A DNA stretch of 17,190 nucleotides from an uncultured Bacilli bacterium (GTDB lineage: Bacteria > Bacillota_I > Bacilli_A > RF39 > UBA660), in the NCBI GenBank assembly GCA_944358225.1, contig CALVQP010000019.1, forward strand, positions 1-17,190, given 5' to 3'. The position numbers were made by a program, and so were the translations under genes. The first letter of the stretch is position 1. The number at the start of each line of letters is the position of its first letter. This document shows, piece by piece, positions 1 to 6,638 of the stretch. A model generated the notes under the pieces. That model had not been told where the DNA came from, searched no databases, and saw nothing but the letters and a program-made list of their open reading frames with translations.

Positions 1-77
1 CATCACTATCTGGTCGCATTTTTATATCTTTTTTTCTTTATTTTCTAATATTTTATTCAAAACTGTCCGTTAGTCAG

Positions 78-1463
78 TTAAACTACGTATGGATAAGATG
101 CAGTCCCATTTCCAGACGTTATTAATGTATTAGCTTTTAGATTGATAACAGGACGCACGCCGCCGTCGCTATCGAGAGTAGGGTTGCTGCTGAGGGCGTT
201 GCTGGCTTGGAACACATTCGCATAATAAGTGCCAGAACTGCTAGGCGAACAAGACCACCACGAGGAACTTTTAAATAAATAGTTATCTCTGGTTTGATTA
301 TATGTATCCCATTCTATTCCCGCTAAAGCTATTTCATCGGCTGATAATAAACCAATTTTTAAGTTATATTTTCCGCCATAATTAACACTAGTATTAGGAC
401 AATTAAGCGTTTGATTATGATTATTAACTAATCTAGTTCTAGCACCATAATATCGAGTATCACCACTTATTGTATAACTTGTATCATTGCAGTAATCACT
501 TGTTGCAATCTTATCTTCATAACTTTTTAAATTTGTATTATACCAATTATCTAGGTATGTTTTGATCGTACTTGCTGTTCCTTCTATTCCATTACATGGA
601 TTAGCATTTGTACAATTATGTGAGTTATTATATGTATATCCCACATACTTATGATTATTATATGTTGTATTAAACGCACTATTCCCAACACTATCTTCGG
701 TTATTATTCTTATACTTCCATCCCCATTAATACGTACTATCCGCCATAGTTTTCCCGCAAATGAGATATAATTATTATTAATATTACCTCTAAAATAATA
801 GCTCATTCCCTCATCATCTTCCATTTGATATAAACCCGATGTTGCATCGGTTGGGGCAACATTGAAATTAGGAGAAGTGGTATTTAATTTGTTATTAGAT
901 AATATTTTGGCAGCTAAATATGAGCTATTGGTAGTTCCGGCAATTGTTTCGATTGTTATTTTAAAATTAAAGCTATTCAACTTAGTAGTTAAGGAACTAT
1001 CAATCCAGGTTTTTAAGGATAGTGTTCGCGAAGAGTTTCCGCCTAAAACCCCTCCAGATATTTTATAAGCTTTAGTAGCATTAGAAATTGTCGGAGTAAC
1101 AGTAGGATTAGAATTAACCTTAGCTATTGTTTCATCTAATTGGTATTTTACATAAGATTCAAGATTAGAATTACCTAACTGATTTAAAACCACATCATAA
1201 GTAACGGGATAGTTACAATTATTAGTGATAGTAACTTCATATGGGGTAGTTAGAAGACCTTCTTCATCTGTCATAGGATAAGTATTAGTTTGGCTAATTC
1301 CGGAAGTGGCAGAGTAGTTAATACTAAAACATTTAGTATCGACAGTATTAGTATTGTCTTGCTCATAACGGACAACCCATAAGGCGTATGATCCAGCAAT
1401 GAATAAAGTTATTACTAATAAACAAGCGACAACGAAAATGGCAATTTTTCTTTTTTTACTCAT
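78..1463 (-). CDS. Membrane-anchored surface protein with lectin-like (DUF6273/FMG-like) C-terminal domain
   Basis: 461 aa. A short basic N-terminus precedes one hydrophobic segment (about residues 7-30) ending in GSYALW, like the signal/anchor of camelysin/TasA-type proteins. Residues about 33-175 look like an extracellular beta-sandwich, with Cys45 and Cys83 available to pair. Residues about 200-461 form a second domain with a YYFRGNINNNYISFAGKLWR stretch (222-241), further cysteines (284, 290, 325, 355, 405) and an ending with WWSCSP, GGVRPVINLKA and GNGTASYPYVV. That ending is typical of multi-copy surface proteins in gut Bacilli with C-type-lectin or FMG-like folds. The ligand is unknown. 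The DNA for residues 400-440 is far richer in GC than the rest of the gene. It lies downstream of murA but behind murA's terminator, so it is probably transcribed separately. The ribosome-binding site is weak. Surface location is confident; family naming is from memory of conserved motifs. Confidence 0.8.
   Translation of the reverse strand: MSKKRKIAIFVVACLLVITLFIAGSYALWVVRYEQDNTNTVDTKCFSINYSATSGISQTNTYPMTDEEGLLTTPYEVTITNNCNYPVTYDVVLNQLGNSNLESYVKYQLDETIAKVNSNPTVTPTISNATKAYKISGGVLGGNSSRTLSLKTWIDSSLTTKLNSFNFKITIETIAGTTNSSYLAAKILSNNKLNTTSPNFNVAPTDATSGLYQMEDDEGMSYYFRGNINNNYISFAGKLWRIVRINGDGSIRIITEDSVGNSAFNTTYNNHKYVGYTYNNSHNCTNANPCNGIEGTASTIKTYLDNWYNTNLKSYEDKIATSDYCNDTSYTISGDTRYYGARTRLVNNHNQTLNCPNTSVNYGGKYNLKIGLLSADEIALAGIEWDTYNQTRDNYLFKSSSWWSCSPSSSGTYYANVFQASNALSSNPTLDSDGGVRPVINLKANTLITSGNGTASYPYVV
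144..272 (-). other. Candidate variable region (VR) of a diversity-generating retroelement
   Basis: This segment encodes about residues 398-440 of the surface protein, between WWSCSP and GGVRPVINL. By direct count, 40 of 60 bases at 151-210 are G or C, against 20 of 60 at 301-360 and 18 of 60 at 781-840 in the same gene. Codons 420-427 (183-206) all end in C (GCC AGC AAC GCC CTC AGC AGC AAC), unlike the A/T-ending codons elsewhere. Length, position near the 3' end of a lectin-like domain, and NNC codons are what A-directed retrohoming of AAC codons produces. The GC-only-like end (151-169) could serve as the initiation-of-mutagenic-homing site. No template repeat or reverse transcriptase is visible, because only 77 bases lie beyond the gene. 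Acquisition of a foreign segment is the main alternative. Confidence 0.4.
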
Positions 1464-1487
1464 GTTTCTCAGCTACTTTCTACACTA

Positions 1488-1516
1488 ATAATATCATTAT
1501 TTAAAAAAAGGAGCAA
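1488..1516 (-). promoter_or_regulatory. Possible promoter of the surface-protein gene
   Basis: On the minus strand, TTGCTC (1511-1516) and TATTAT (1488-1493) are separated by 17 bases. The -10 is good (5 of 6) and the -35 modest (3 of 6). The -35 lies inside the downstream arm of the murA terminator, so terminator and promoter would overlap. The site is about 25 bases upstream of the start codon. Confidence 0.35.
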
Positions 1517-1548
1517 TCTTAAATATCTTCTAATTTAATACTTGCTCC
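1503..1548 (-). terminator. Rho-independent terminator of murA
   Basis: On the minus strand, GGAGCAA (1542-1548) pairs with TTGCTCC (1510-1516). An inner stem TTAAAT/ATTTAA (1533-1538 with 1519-1524) sits inside it after a small internal loop, and a run of seven T follows. The hairpin contains the murA stop codon (1519-1521), so the last codons of murA form the left arm. Confidence 0.85.
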
Positions 1549-2772
1549 AACTTCAGATAATTTTCCCACGATATTTTCATATCCCCTTAAAATGTGTTCT
1601 ATGTTGGTAATTATTGTTGTCCCCTCGGCAATCATTCCCGCCACTAACATTGCTGCTCCCGCACGTAAATCGGTAGCAACTACTTCGCGTCCTTTTAATT
1701 TGGTTTTACCACGAATAATAGCTTTTTTATCGAATAATTTAATATCTGCTCCCATAGCACATAAGTGTTTGATATGACGCATCCTATTTTCGTAAATGGT
1801 TTCTTCAAATAAGCATTCCCCTTCACACTGAGTTAATAAAGTACTCATTGGTTGTCCTAAATCAGTAGGAAATCCCGGGTATACGAGCGTGCGCACGTTT
1901 ACTGGCTTTAAATGAGAACTTTTATTGACGATTAGCTGACATCCCTTAACTTTAAAATTAGCTCCAGCTTCGTGTAGTTTAGTTAAAACAGAATCCAAAT
2001 GATCTTTGATAATACCATCAATAATTAAATTTTTACCAAGTAAACTACCAATCATAAGATAAGTTCCCGCTTCAATGCGATCAGGTATTACTTCAACTAT
2101 ACCGTTACTTAATTCATTTACGCCTTCAATTCTTATTTCGGAAGTTCCAGCACCTCCTATTTTGGCTCCCATGGAATTTAAAAAGTTAGCTACATTGGCA
2201 ATTTCTGGTTCCATCGCTGCATTATATATATGCGTTGTTCCTTGCGCCAAAGTAGCCGCTAACATAATATTGATCGTAGCCCCGACACTAGCAATATCAA
2301 AAAATATATCCGCACCATGTAAGACTTTAGCATCTATTATAAAGCGATCATTGTCTTGAATAATAGTTGCACCCATTTTTTCAAAACCTTTTAAATGATA
2401 ATCAATTGGTCTGCTCCCAATACTACAACCTCCAGGTAGAGATATTTCCACATGTTTAAATTTAGCAAGTAATGCCCCCATATAATAATATGATGCTCTT
2501 AATTTAGTAGAAAATTCACTAGTAATCTCTTTATTTTTTAAACCTGTATTATCAATAGTAATAGTTTCGTTTTCAAAAGTTATAGTACTACCTAAATATT
2601 GGGTTATATTTTTTAAATTTTTTACATCGCTGATATTAGGAACATTATAAATAGTGGCTCTTTGATTAGATAAAATAGCAGCCGGTATCAAAGCCACCAC
2701 CGAATTTTTGGCACCACCAATTTTAATTGTGCCACTTAAAGTTTTTTGACCTTCAATGATAAGTCTTTTCAT
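1519..2772 (-). CDS. murA: UDP-N-acetylglucosamine 1-carboxyvinyltransferase (MurA)
   Basis: 417 aa, full length for the family. MurA is the cytoplasmic enzyme that transfers enolpyruvate from phosphoenolpyruvate to UDP-GlcNAc, the first committed step of peptidoglycan synthesis. Catalytic and binding residues are in their expected places: Lys22-Asn23 (AKNS), Arg92 (LRAS), the PEP-binding loop Cys in PGGC (Cys116, so fosfomycin sensitivity is expected), Asp304 in FPTDLGQP and Arg397 in ILRGYEN. It follows mntP after 32 bases with no terminator visible between them, and it ends in its own terminator. Low-GC Gram-positives often carry two murA copies; in B. subtilis one lies in the same general region as prfA and spoIIR, so this may be the murAB/murZ type, but the sequence alone does not settle which. 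Confidence 0.96.
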   Translation of the reverse strand: MKRLIIEGQKTLSGTIKIGGAKNSVVALIPAAILSNQRATIYNVPNISDVKNLKNITQYLGSTITFENETITIDNTGLKNKEITSEFSTKLRASYYYMGALLAKFKHVEISLPGGCSIGSRPIDYHLKGFEKMGATIIQDNDRFIIDAKVLHGADIFFDIASVGATINIMLAATLAQGTTHIYNAAMEPEIANVANFLNSMGAKIGGAGTSEIRIEGVNELSNGIVEVIPDRIEAGTYLMIGSLLGKNLIIDGIIKDHLDSVLTKLHEAGANFKVKGCQLIVNKSSHLKPVNVRTLVYPGFPTDLGQPMSTLLTQCEGECLFEETIYENRMRHIKHLCAMGADIKLFDKKAIIRGKTKLKGREVVATDLRAGAAMLVAGMIAEGTTIITNIEHILRGYENIVGKLSEVGASIKLEDI

Positions 2773-2804
2773 GAAATCAACTCGTTTCTATCTCATAGAG
2801 TATC

Positions 2805-3341
2805 TTAATATATTAAATGTATAATTGCAACAAAAATTAGGATAATTATGCCAGCGATAGACGCTTTTTTTCCTAATCTAGATTTAGAATATTTACCAAT
2901 TGTTAATCCTAAATAAGTGAAACTAAAACTACAAATAGTAAAAATTATTCCGGCAAGAAAAAAGTGATTAGTTATGGCAAACAAACCTATACCTGTAGTA
3001 AAAGCATCAAAACTAACACTAAGGGCAAAAAGAAATATTTCGATAAATTTTAAACCTAAACTTTGTGAATTTTCATTATTTAGGTCTTTTAACATCATTA
3101 AAGCAATGATAAATAAAATTATACTTACAAAATAATGGGGGTTAAGAGGAATAAATTTTATTATATGGCTGCCAATAATTATTCCTAAAAGAGGCATAAT
3201 AAAGTGCATAATGCCAACAATAATGGATACCTTTAAATTTTTTTTATTGTTTGTTGAAAGAGTACCTATACTTAAAGAAAGAGAAAAAGTATCCATTGAT
3301 AAAGCTATTCCAATACATATTAGGGAAAAAAGTTCAACCAT
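2805..3341 (-). CDS. mntP: MntP-family manganese efflux pump
   Basis: 178 aa integral membrane protein with about six hydrophobic segments arranged as two similar halves. Each half carries the family's acidic motif in a membrane helix: SMDTFSLSLSIG (Asp17) and SFDAFTTGIGL (Asp112). MntP exports Mn(II) in E. coli, and the Bacillus homologue ywlD lies close to spoIIR, as here. The start is an ATG five bases after AGGAGGA, but that ribosome-binding site is locked in a 14-bp hairpin with the 3' end of the spoIIR transcript. There is no room for the yybP-ykoY Mn riboswitch that often precedes mntP: the whole gap to spoIIR is 38 bases. Manganese as the substrate is inferred from the family. Confidence 0.88.
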   Translation of the reverse strand: MVELFSLICIGIALSMDTFSLSLSIGTLSTNNKKNLKVSIIVGIMHFIMPLLGIIIGSHIIKFIPLNPHYFVSIILFIIALMMLKDLNNENSQSLGLKFIEIFLFALSVSFDAFTTGIGLFAITNHFFLAGIIFTICSFSFTYLGLTIGKYSKSRLGKKASIAGIIILIFVAIIHLIY

Positions 3342-3343
3342 AA

Positions 3344-3377
3344 AAATCCTCCTAAATAATTATATTTAGAAGGATTT
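3344..3377 (-). promoter_or_regulatory. Hairpin sequestering the mntP ribosome-binding site (or terminator after spoIIR)
   Basis: On the minus strand, AAATCCTTCTAAAT (3364-3377) pairs with ATTTAGGAGGATTT (3344-3357) over 14 bp with a single G-U pair and a 6-nt loop. The right arm contains the whole AGGAGGA ribosome-binding site of mntP, and five T then lead straight into the ATG. The left arm begins two bases after the spoIIR stop codon, so a ribosome finishing spoIIR would cover it. The form fits an intrinsic terminator with a short T-run, a translational-coupling switch, or both. Confidence 0.7.
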
Positions 3378-3379
3378 AT

Positions 3380-3913
3380 TTATTTCCTGAATTGATCGAT
3401 TATTTTTTCTACAAATAATTTATACTCAGTTTGCTCAGTATCATTTTCTTCGGCTTCAAGAAGGCATAAAGGGGGAAATAAGACACACCACCAATTTTCT
3501 CCTTGACCTTCACCTAATGTAACAACTAAAGATTCATAATCTCCCTCTGTGTATGTAACTCCTTTGTAAATTTTTTCGGGAAAATGATTAACACCATAAC
3601 TAACTTTAAAGTCTTGACTAGAATTGTTTTCTAATATGGTATTAGAAATATTATTTTCAATATTTTTCAAATTATTAACAATACTCTTACGACTAGCATC
3701 TAAGGATGTTGAATCTTTTAGGATAGATGTTATTTGCGCGTTTAGATTGTCTTTTACTTGATATTTTAATTGTTGATCTTCTTTATTGTTACTATTTGCA
3801 ATAACACGAAAACGAATTGATTCTGAGGGTATTATAATATTTTTTTGACTAATTTTTGAAGAAGTTATAAAACATATTATAAATAGACTTATAATTATGA
3901 TTGTTTTTTTCAT
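3380..3913 (-). CDS. spoIIR: Stage II sporulation protein R (SpoIIR)
   Basis: 177 aa with an N-terminal signal/anchor (about residues 4-18). In Bacillus and Clostridium SpoIIR is made in the forespore under sigma-F, is secreted into the intermembrane space, and triggers SpoIIGA to process pro-sigma-E in the mother cell. Family motifs are clear: IRFRVIANS (33-41), the YGVNHFPEK region (106-114), GDYESLVVTLGEG (124-136) and NWWCVLFPPLC (140-150). It sits in the same neighbourhood as in B. subtilis, where prfA-prmC is followed by spoIIR and ywlD/mntP. The start is an ATG after AGAAAGG, part of which is in a hairpin. No sigma-F promoter was identified in the 45-base gap. Its presence suggests a spore-forming lineage or a recent descendant of one. 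Confidence 0.93.
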   Translation of the reverse strand: MKKTIIIISLFIICFITSSKISQKNIIIPSESIRFRVIANSNNKEDQQLKYQVKDNLNAQITSILKDSTSLDASRKSIVNNLKNIENNISNTILENNSSQDFKVSYGVNHFPEKIYKGVTYTEGDYESLVVTLGEGQGENWWCVLFPPLCLLEAEENDTEQTEYKLFVEKIIDQFRK

Positions 3914-3914
3914 A

Positions 3915-3951
3915 AAACACTACCTTTCTAATTTAATAGTGGGTAGTGTTT
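3915..3951 (-). promoter_or_regulatory. Hairpin between prmC and spoIIR (terminator-like, overlaps spoIIR ribosome-binding site)
   Basis: On the minus strand, AAACACTACC (3942-3951) pairs with GGTAGTGTTT (3915-3924), a perfect 10-bp stem with a 17-nt loop. The right arm runs to within one base of the spoIIR ATG, and its GG is the end of the AGAAAGG ribosome-binding site. The T-run after it is short (TTTT), so it may be a weak terminator that separates spoIIR from the housekeeping genes, or an SD-masking structure. Confidence 0.6.
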
Positions 3952-3958
3952 AGATATT

Positions 3959-4690
3959 TTATTCACAATTATTTAAAATGAAGATAAATCTATCAAAACC
4001 ATTATAATCTTGCTCACAAAAAATTTTTGATTTAGGAAATTTTTTTTGAAATAAAGCTATTACTTGTTGTTTTTGATCATAATTTATTTCTAAAGCAATT
4101 ATACTTTTTTGATGTACTATATTTGGAGCAATGGCAGCAATTTTTTCATAAAATAACAAACCGTTATGAGAGGCAAAAATGGCATCTTGCGGTTCATAAG
4201 CAATATTTTTTTCAACATGTTGATTTTTGGGAACATAGGGGGGATTGGAAATAATTAGGTCATATTTTTTAGTTAATGTATCTTTTAAAATATCATGCTT
4301 AAAAAGGGTTATATCTACATTATTTAAGTTAATATTTTCTGAAGCCTTCTTTAAGGCTTTTACAGAATAGTCTAAAGCTTCTATTTTTAATGTAGGTAAT
4401 TCTTTTTTTAAGGTTATAGCAATACAACCACTTCCGGTAGCCATATCTAATACACTAGCATTTAAAAAATTATATTTTTTTATTAAGTTGATTGTCTTTT
4501 CAATTAATTGTTCTGTTTCAAAACGGGGAATTAAAACACTTTCATCAACATTAATAGGATAACCATAAAAATTAACGTTACCAATTAAATATTGAATAGG
4601 ATAGTTATTTTTTATCTTTTTTAAAATATCCTCAAGATTATGAGGATATTTTTCTTTTAAAAGACGTAGATCATTGTCTGTTAAGTTCAT
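3959..4690 (-). CDS. prmC: Peptide chain release factor N5-glutamine methyltransferase (PrmC/HemK)
   Basis: 243 aa. PrmC methylates the glutamine of the GGQ motif of RF1 and RF2 using S-adenosylmethionine, which raises termination efficiency. Visible motifs are the substrate loop IPRFETE (54-60; usually IPRPETE), the SAM-binding DMATGSGCIAI (82-92) and the catalytic NPPYVP (149-154). The N-terminal helical domain is short: the PIQYLIG motif begins at residue 31, about 20 residues earlier than in E. coli. The prfA stop codon directly abuts the ATG in the same frame, so no longer start is possible and the short N-terminus is real. The ribosome-binding site (GCAGG) lies in the last codons of prfA, so translation is probably coupled to that of its own substrate protein. 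Confidence 0.94.
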   Translation of the reverse strand: MNLTDNDLRLLKEKYPHNLEDILKKIKNNYPIQYLIGNVNFYGYPINVDESVLIPRFETEQLIEKTINLIKKYNFLNASVLDMATGSGCIAITLKKELPTLKIEALDYSVKALKKASENINLNNVDITLFKHDILKDTLTKKYDLIISNPPYVPKNQHVEKNIAYEPQDAIFASHNGLLFYEKIAAIAPNIVHQKSIIALEINYDQKQQVIALFQKKFPKSKIFCEQDYNGFDRFIFILNNCE

Positions 4691-5746
4691 TTACATACCT
4701 GCAAGCTTTCTTTTTTGATCTTCGGTAATGAGACTTTCAATAATCTTATCAATATCGCCTTGCATTATTTTATCTAAAGTATTTAAGGTTAAACCAATAC
4801 GGTGATCAGTTACACGATTTTGAGGGTAATTGTATGTTCTTATTTTTTCACTACGATCTCCCGTTCCGATTTTACTTTTTCGTTCTGCTCCTAATTCTTG
4901 GTCTCTTTTTGACTGATAATAATCATATAAACGTGCTTGTAAAATTTTGATAGCTTTTTCTTTGTTTTTGATTTGACTACGTTCAGTTTGAGAATAGACG
5001 ATAATTCCCGTGGGAATGTGAGTAAGACGTACAGCCGAGTCGGTTGTATTTACTCCTTGACCACCACAACCACTACTACGAGTTATATCAACTCTTACTT
5101 CATTCATATCTAAAGCAAAATCTACTTCTTCAATTTCCGGCATTACTAAAACTGTAGCGGTTGAAGTATGTACTCGACCTTGAGTTTCTGTAACAGGAAC
5201 CCTTTGAACACGATGAGCACCACTTTCATATTTAAGCTTAGAATAAACGTTTTCACCTTTTATCATAAAACTAATAAGGGAATAACCGCCAGCATCGCTA
5301 CGTTCTTCATTCATAATTTCTATTTTCCATCCTTGATGTTCAGCATAACGACGATACATATCAAATAAATCCCCAGCAAAGATATTGCCTTCATCACCTC
5401 CGGCTGCTCCTCTTATTTCCATGATAATATTTTTATCATCGTTTTCATCTTTAGGAATCAGAAGAATTTCTAATTTGTTAGTAAGTTCTTCTTTAGTCTT
5501 TTCTAAACTTTCTAACTCACTAGCTGCAAGGGAAGCTAATTCTTGATCCTGAAGCATTTCTTTAGAGCCTTCAATTTCTTCTAAAGTATGCTTATACTGT
5601 TTATAAGTGTTAACTGTTTCTTCTAAAGATCTATGTTCCTTTGATAAACTTTTCATTTTATTGTAGTCATTTAAAACTTCAGGAGTAGTTAAAAGATTAT
5701 CTAATTCTTCATATCTTTTTAATATTGCTTCTAATCTTTCTATCAA
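4691..5746 (-). CDS. prfA: Peptide chain release factor 1 (RF1)
   Basis: 351 aa, normal for RF1. It recognises UAA and UAG in the ribosomal A site and triggers peptide release. The stop-codon recognition tripeptide is PVT (184-186, in VPVTETQGRVHTS), and the peptidyl-tRNA hydrolysis motif GGQ is at 228-230 in SGCGGQGVNTTDSAVR. PrmC would methylate Gln230, and prmC follows directly. The start is TTG: no ATG occurs before residue 31, the N-terminus MIERLEAILKRYEEL aligns with Bacillus RF1, and AAGGA lies seven bases upstream. The rare start may limit expression. It sits 17 bases after rpoE in the same transcript and ends TAA immediately before the prmC ATG. Confidence 0.96.
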   Translation of the reverse strand: MIERLEAILKRYEELDNLLTTPEVLNDYNKMKSLSKEHRSLEETVNTYKQYKHTLEEIEGSKEMLQDQELASLAASELESLEKTKEELTNKLEILLIPKDENDDKNIIMEIRGAAGGDEGNIFAGDLFDMYRRYAEHQGWKIEIMNEERSDAGGYSLISFMIKGENVYSKLKYESGAHRVQRVPVTETQGRVHTSTATVLVMPEIEEVDFALDMNEVRVDITRSSGCGGQGVNTTDSAVRLTHIPTGIIVYSQTERSQIKNKEKAIKILQARLYDYYQSKRDQELGAERKSKIGTGDRSEKIRTYNYPQNRVTDHRIGLTLNTLDKIMQGDIDKIIESLITEDQKRKLAGM

Positions 5747-5763
5747 AGCTAAATCCTTCTTTC

Positions 5764-6186
5764 TTATTCTATTTCATTATTTTCTTCAGGGTCAATAACA
5801 GCTAAATCTTTTAGATCATCTTCTTCTAAATCATCAGTTTCTTCAACTTCATCAAAATCAGGAGTTTCTTCTTCATCTTGAGGTTCTTCTTCTAATTCGA
5901 CAAAATCATCATCATCTTCATCAATGACAATTTTTTTGCTGTGACGATCAGTTAAATCCCACTTTCCATTTTCTAACATCACAAAACGTTTTTCTGTAGA
6001 TAAAACTTGAAAAAAATCAGCTATTTTTTGTTCAAATATATCTTGAGATAAACCTTTTATTTTACAAACTTCTTCAAAAAGAACATTTATCGTCATTTTT
6101 TTATTAGTTTCATTTAGTATCATATACGCTAAATCATCGTAGGAAATCATTTCTATTTCTTCTTTGGACATATCTTTTATTTTCAT
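5764..6186 (-). CDS. rpoE: DNA-directed RNA polymerase delta subunit (RpoE)
   Basis: 140 aa from the start chosen here. Delta is a small RNA polymerase subunit restricted to Bacilli and relatives; it speeds polymerase recycling and increases sensitivity to initiating-nucleotide levels. The N-terminal about 85 residues form the HARE-HTH domain (SYDDLAYMILNETNKKMTI through GKWDLTD), and the rest is a disordered, highly acidic tail with a DEDDDD run. An in-frame ATG five codons upstream (6201) has no ribosome-binding site, and its own codons 1-3 contain the GGAGG that serves the ATG at 6186 with nine-base spacing, so 6186 is the true start. A TATAAT promoter lies about 45 bases upstream. It heads rpoE-prfA-prmC and follows the DUF1934-like gene. 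Confidence 0.93.
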   Translation of the reverse strand: MKIKDMSKEEIEMISYDDLAYMILNETNKKMTINVLFEEVCKIKGLSQDIFEQKIADFFQVLSTEKRFVMLENGKWDLTDRHSKKIVIDEDDDDFVELEEEPQDEEETPDFDEVEETDDLEEDDLKDLAVIDPEENNEIE

Positions 6187-6230
6187 ATGTTTTTCCTCCA
6201 TTAATTTTAATTTAAAAATTTTTCTTCAAC

Positions 6231-6259
6231 ATTATACGATATTTTTAGTATTTTGTGTA
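6231..6259 (-). promoter_or_regulatory. Sigma-A-type promoter of rpoE-prfA-prmC
   Basis: On the minus strand, TACACA (6254-6259, 4 of 6 to consensus), a 17-base spacer and a perfect TATAAT (6231-6236). It lies in the 90-base gap ahead of rpoE and gives a leader of about 40 bases to the ATG at 6186. No terminator was seen between the upstream gene and this promoter, so readthrough from upstream is also possible. Confidence 0.65.
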
Positions 6260-6276
6260 TTATTTTTAGCTTTTTT

Positions 6277-6624
6277 TTAAATATTTGTTAATTTTATGTA
6301 AGTTCCATTTTCTAAAGTTTCAATTTCATAGTATATTTCTAGAGAATTGGATATGCGTTTAAAGCTTGCTTTTTGAACTTTAATGTCATAAGTTAGATTA
6401 TGAGTTTTTAAGGTATATGTGCAGCTATTAATTGTAGAAATTATTAATTGGAAATCATATTCTTTAGTTTGACGAGTAAATATTAAACTTTCATCTTGAA
6501 ATTTTATTTTGGTAAGAACTTCGTCTTTATATATTATTTGATTTTCTTTAATAATAGCAGTTATTTCTTTTTGAGAAATTATTTTATTACCTTGTTGATG
6601 GTGAAATTTAATCTTTTTTTGCAT
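6277..6624 (-). CDS. DUF1934 (YwiB-like) small beta-barrel protein
   Basis: 115 aa, no signal peptide and no membrane segment, so probably cytoplasmic. It shows the strand-rich pattern of the DUF1934/YwiB family, a calycin-like barrel: SLIFTRQTKEYDFQLI (46-61), YTLKTHNLTYDIKV (70-83) and a final LEIYYEIETLENGTYIKL. No catalytic residues can be named. The family's function is not established. In Listeria and Bacillus a ywiB gene lies near argS and rpoE, which fits its position directly before rpoE; argS is absent here. The ribosome-binding site AGAGGAAAG precedes the ATG. It follows the upstream hypothetical gene by only 14 bases, so the two are co-transcribed. The family call rests on pattern and context. 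Confidence 0.6.
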   Translation of the reverse strand: MQKKIKFHHQQGNKIISQKEITAIIKENQIIYKDEVLTKIKFQDESLIFTRQTKEYDFQLIISTINSCTYTLKTHNLTYDIKVQKASFKRISNSLEIYYEIETLENGTYIKLTNI

Positions 6625-6638
6625 AGCTTTCCTCTTTT

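Noticed and set aside
1..20. Minus-strand ATG at 18-20 opening a frame that begins MRPDSD and runs off the left edge
   Set aside because: Only six codons are visible and there is no clear ribosome-binding site; it cannot be told from chance.
64..80. Weak stem AACTG/CAGTT after the surface-protein stop codon
   Set aside because: Five base pairs plus a mismatch and only four T; too weak to call a terminator.
862..1068. Plus-strand open frame antisense to the surface-protein gene
   Set aside because: Lies wholly over a well-supported gene and has no family resemblance; a shadow frame. The same holds for plus-strand frames inside murA, prfA, the noc-like gene and yidC.
3342..3379. yybP-ykoY manganese riboswitch before mntP
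   Set aside because: The gap is only 38 bases, far too short for this aptamer, and shows a simple hairpin instead.
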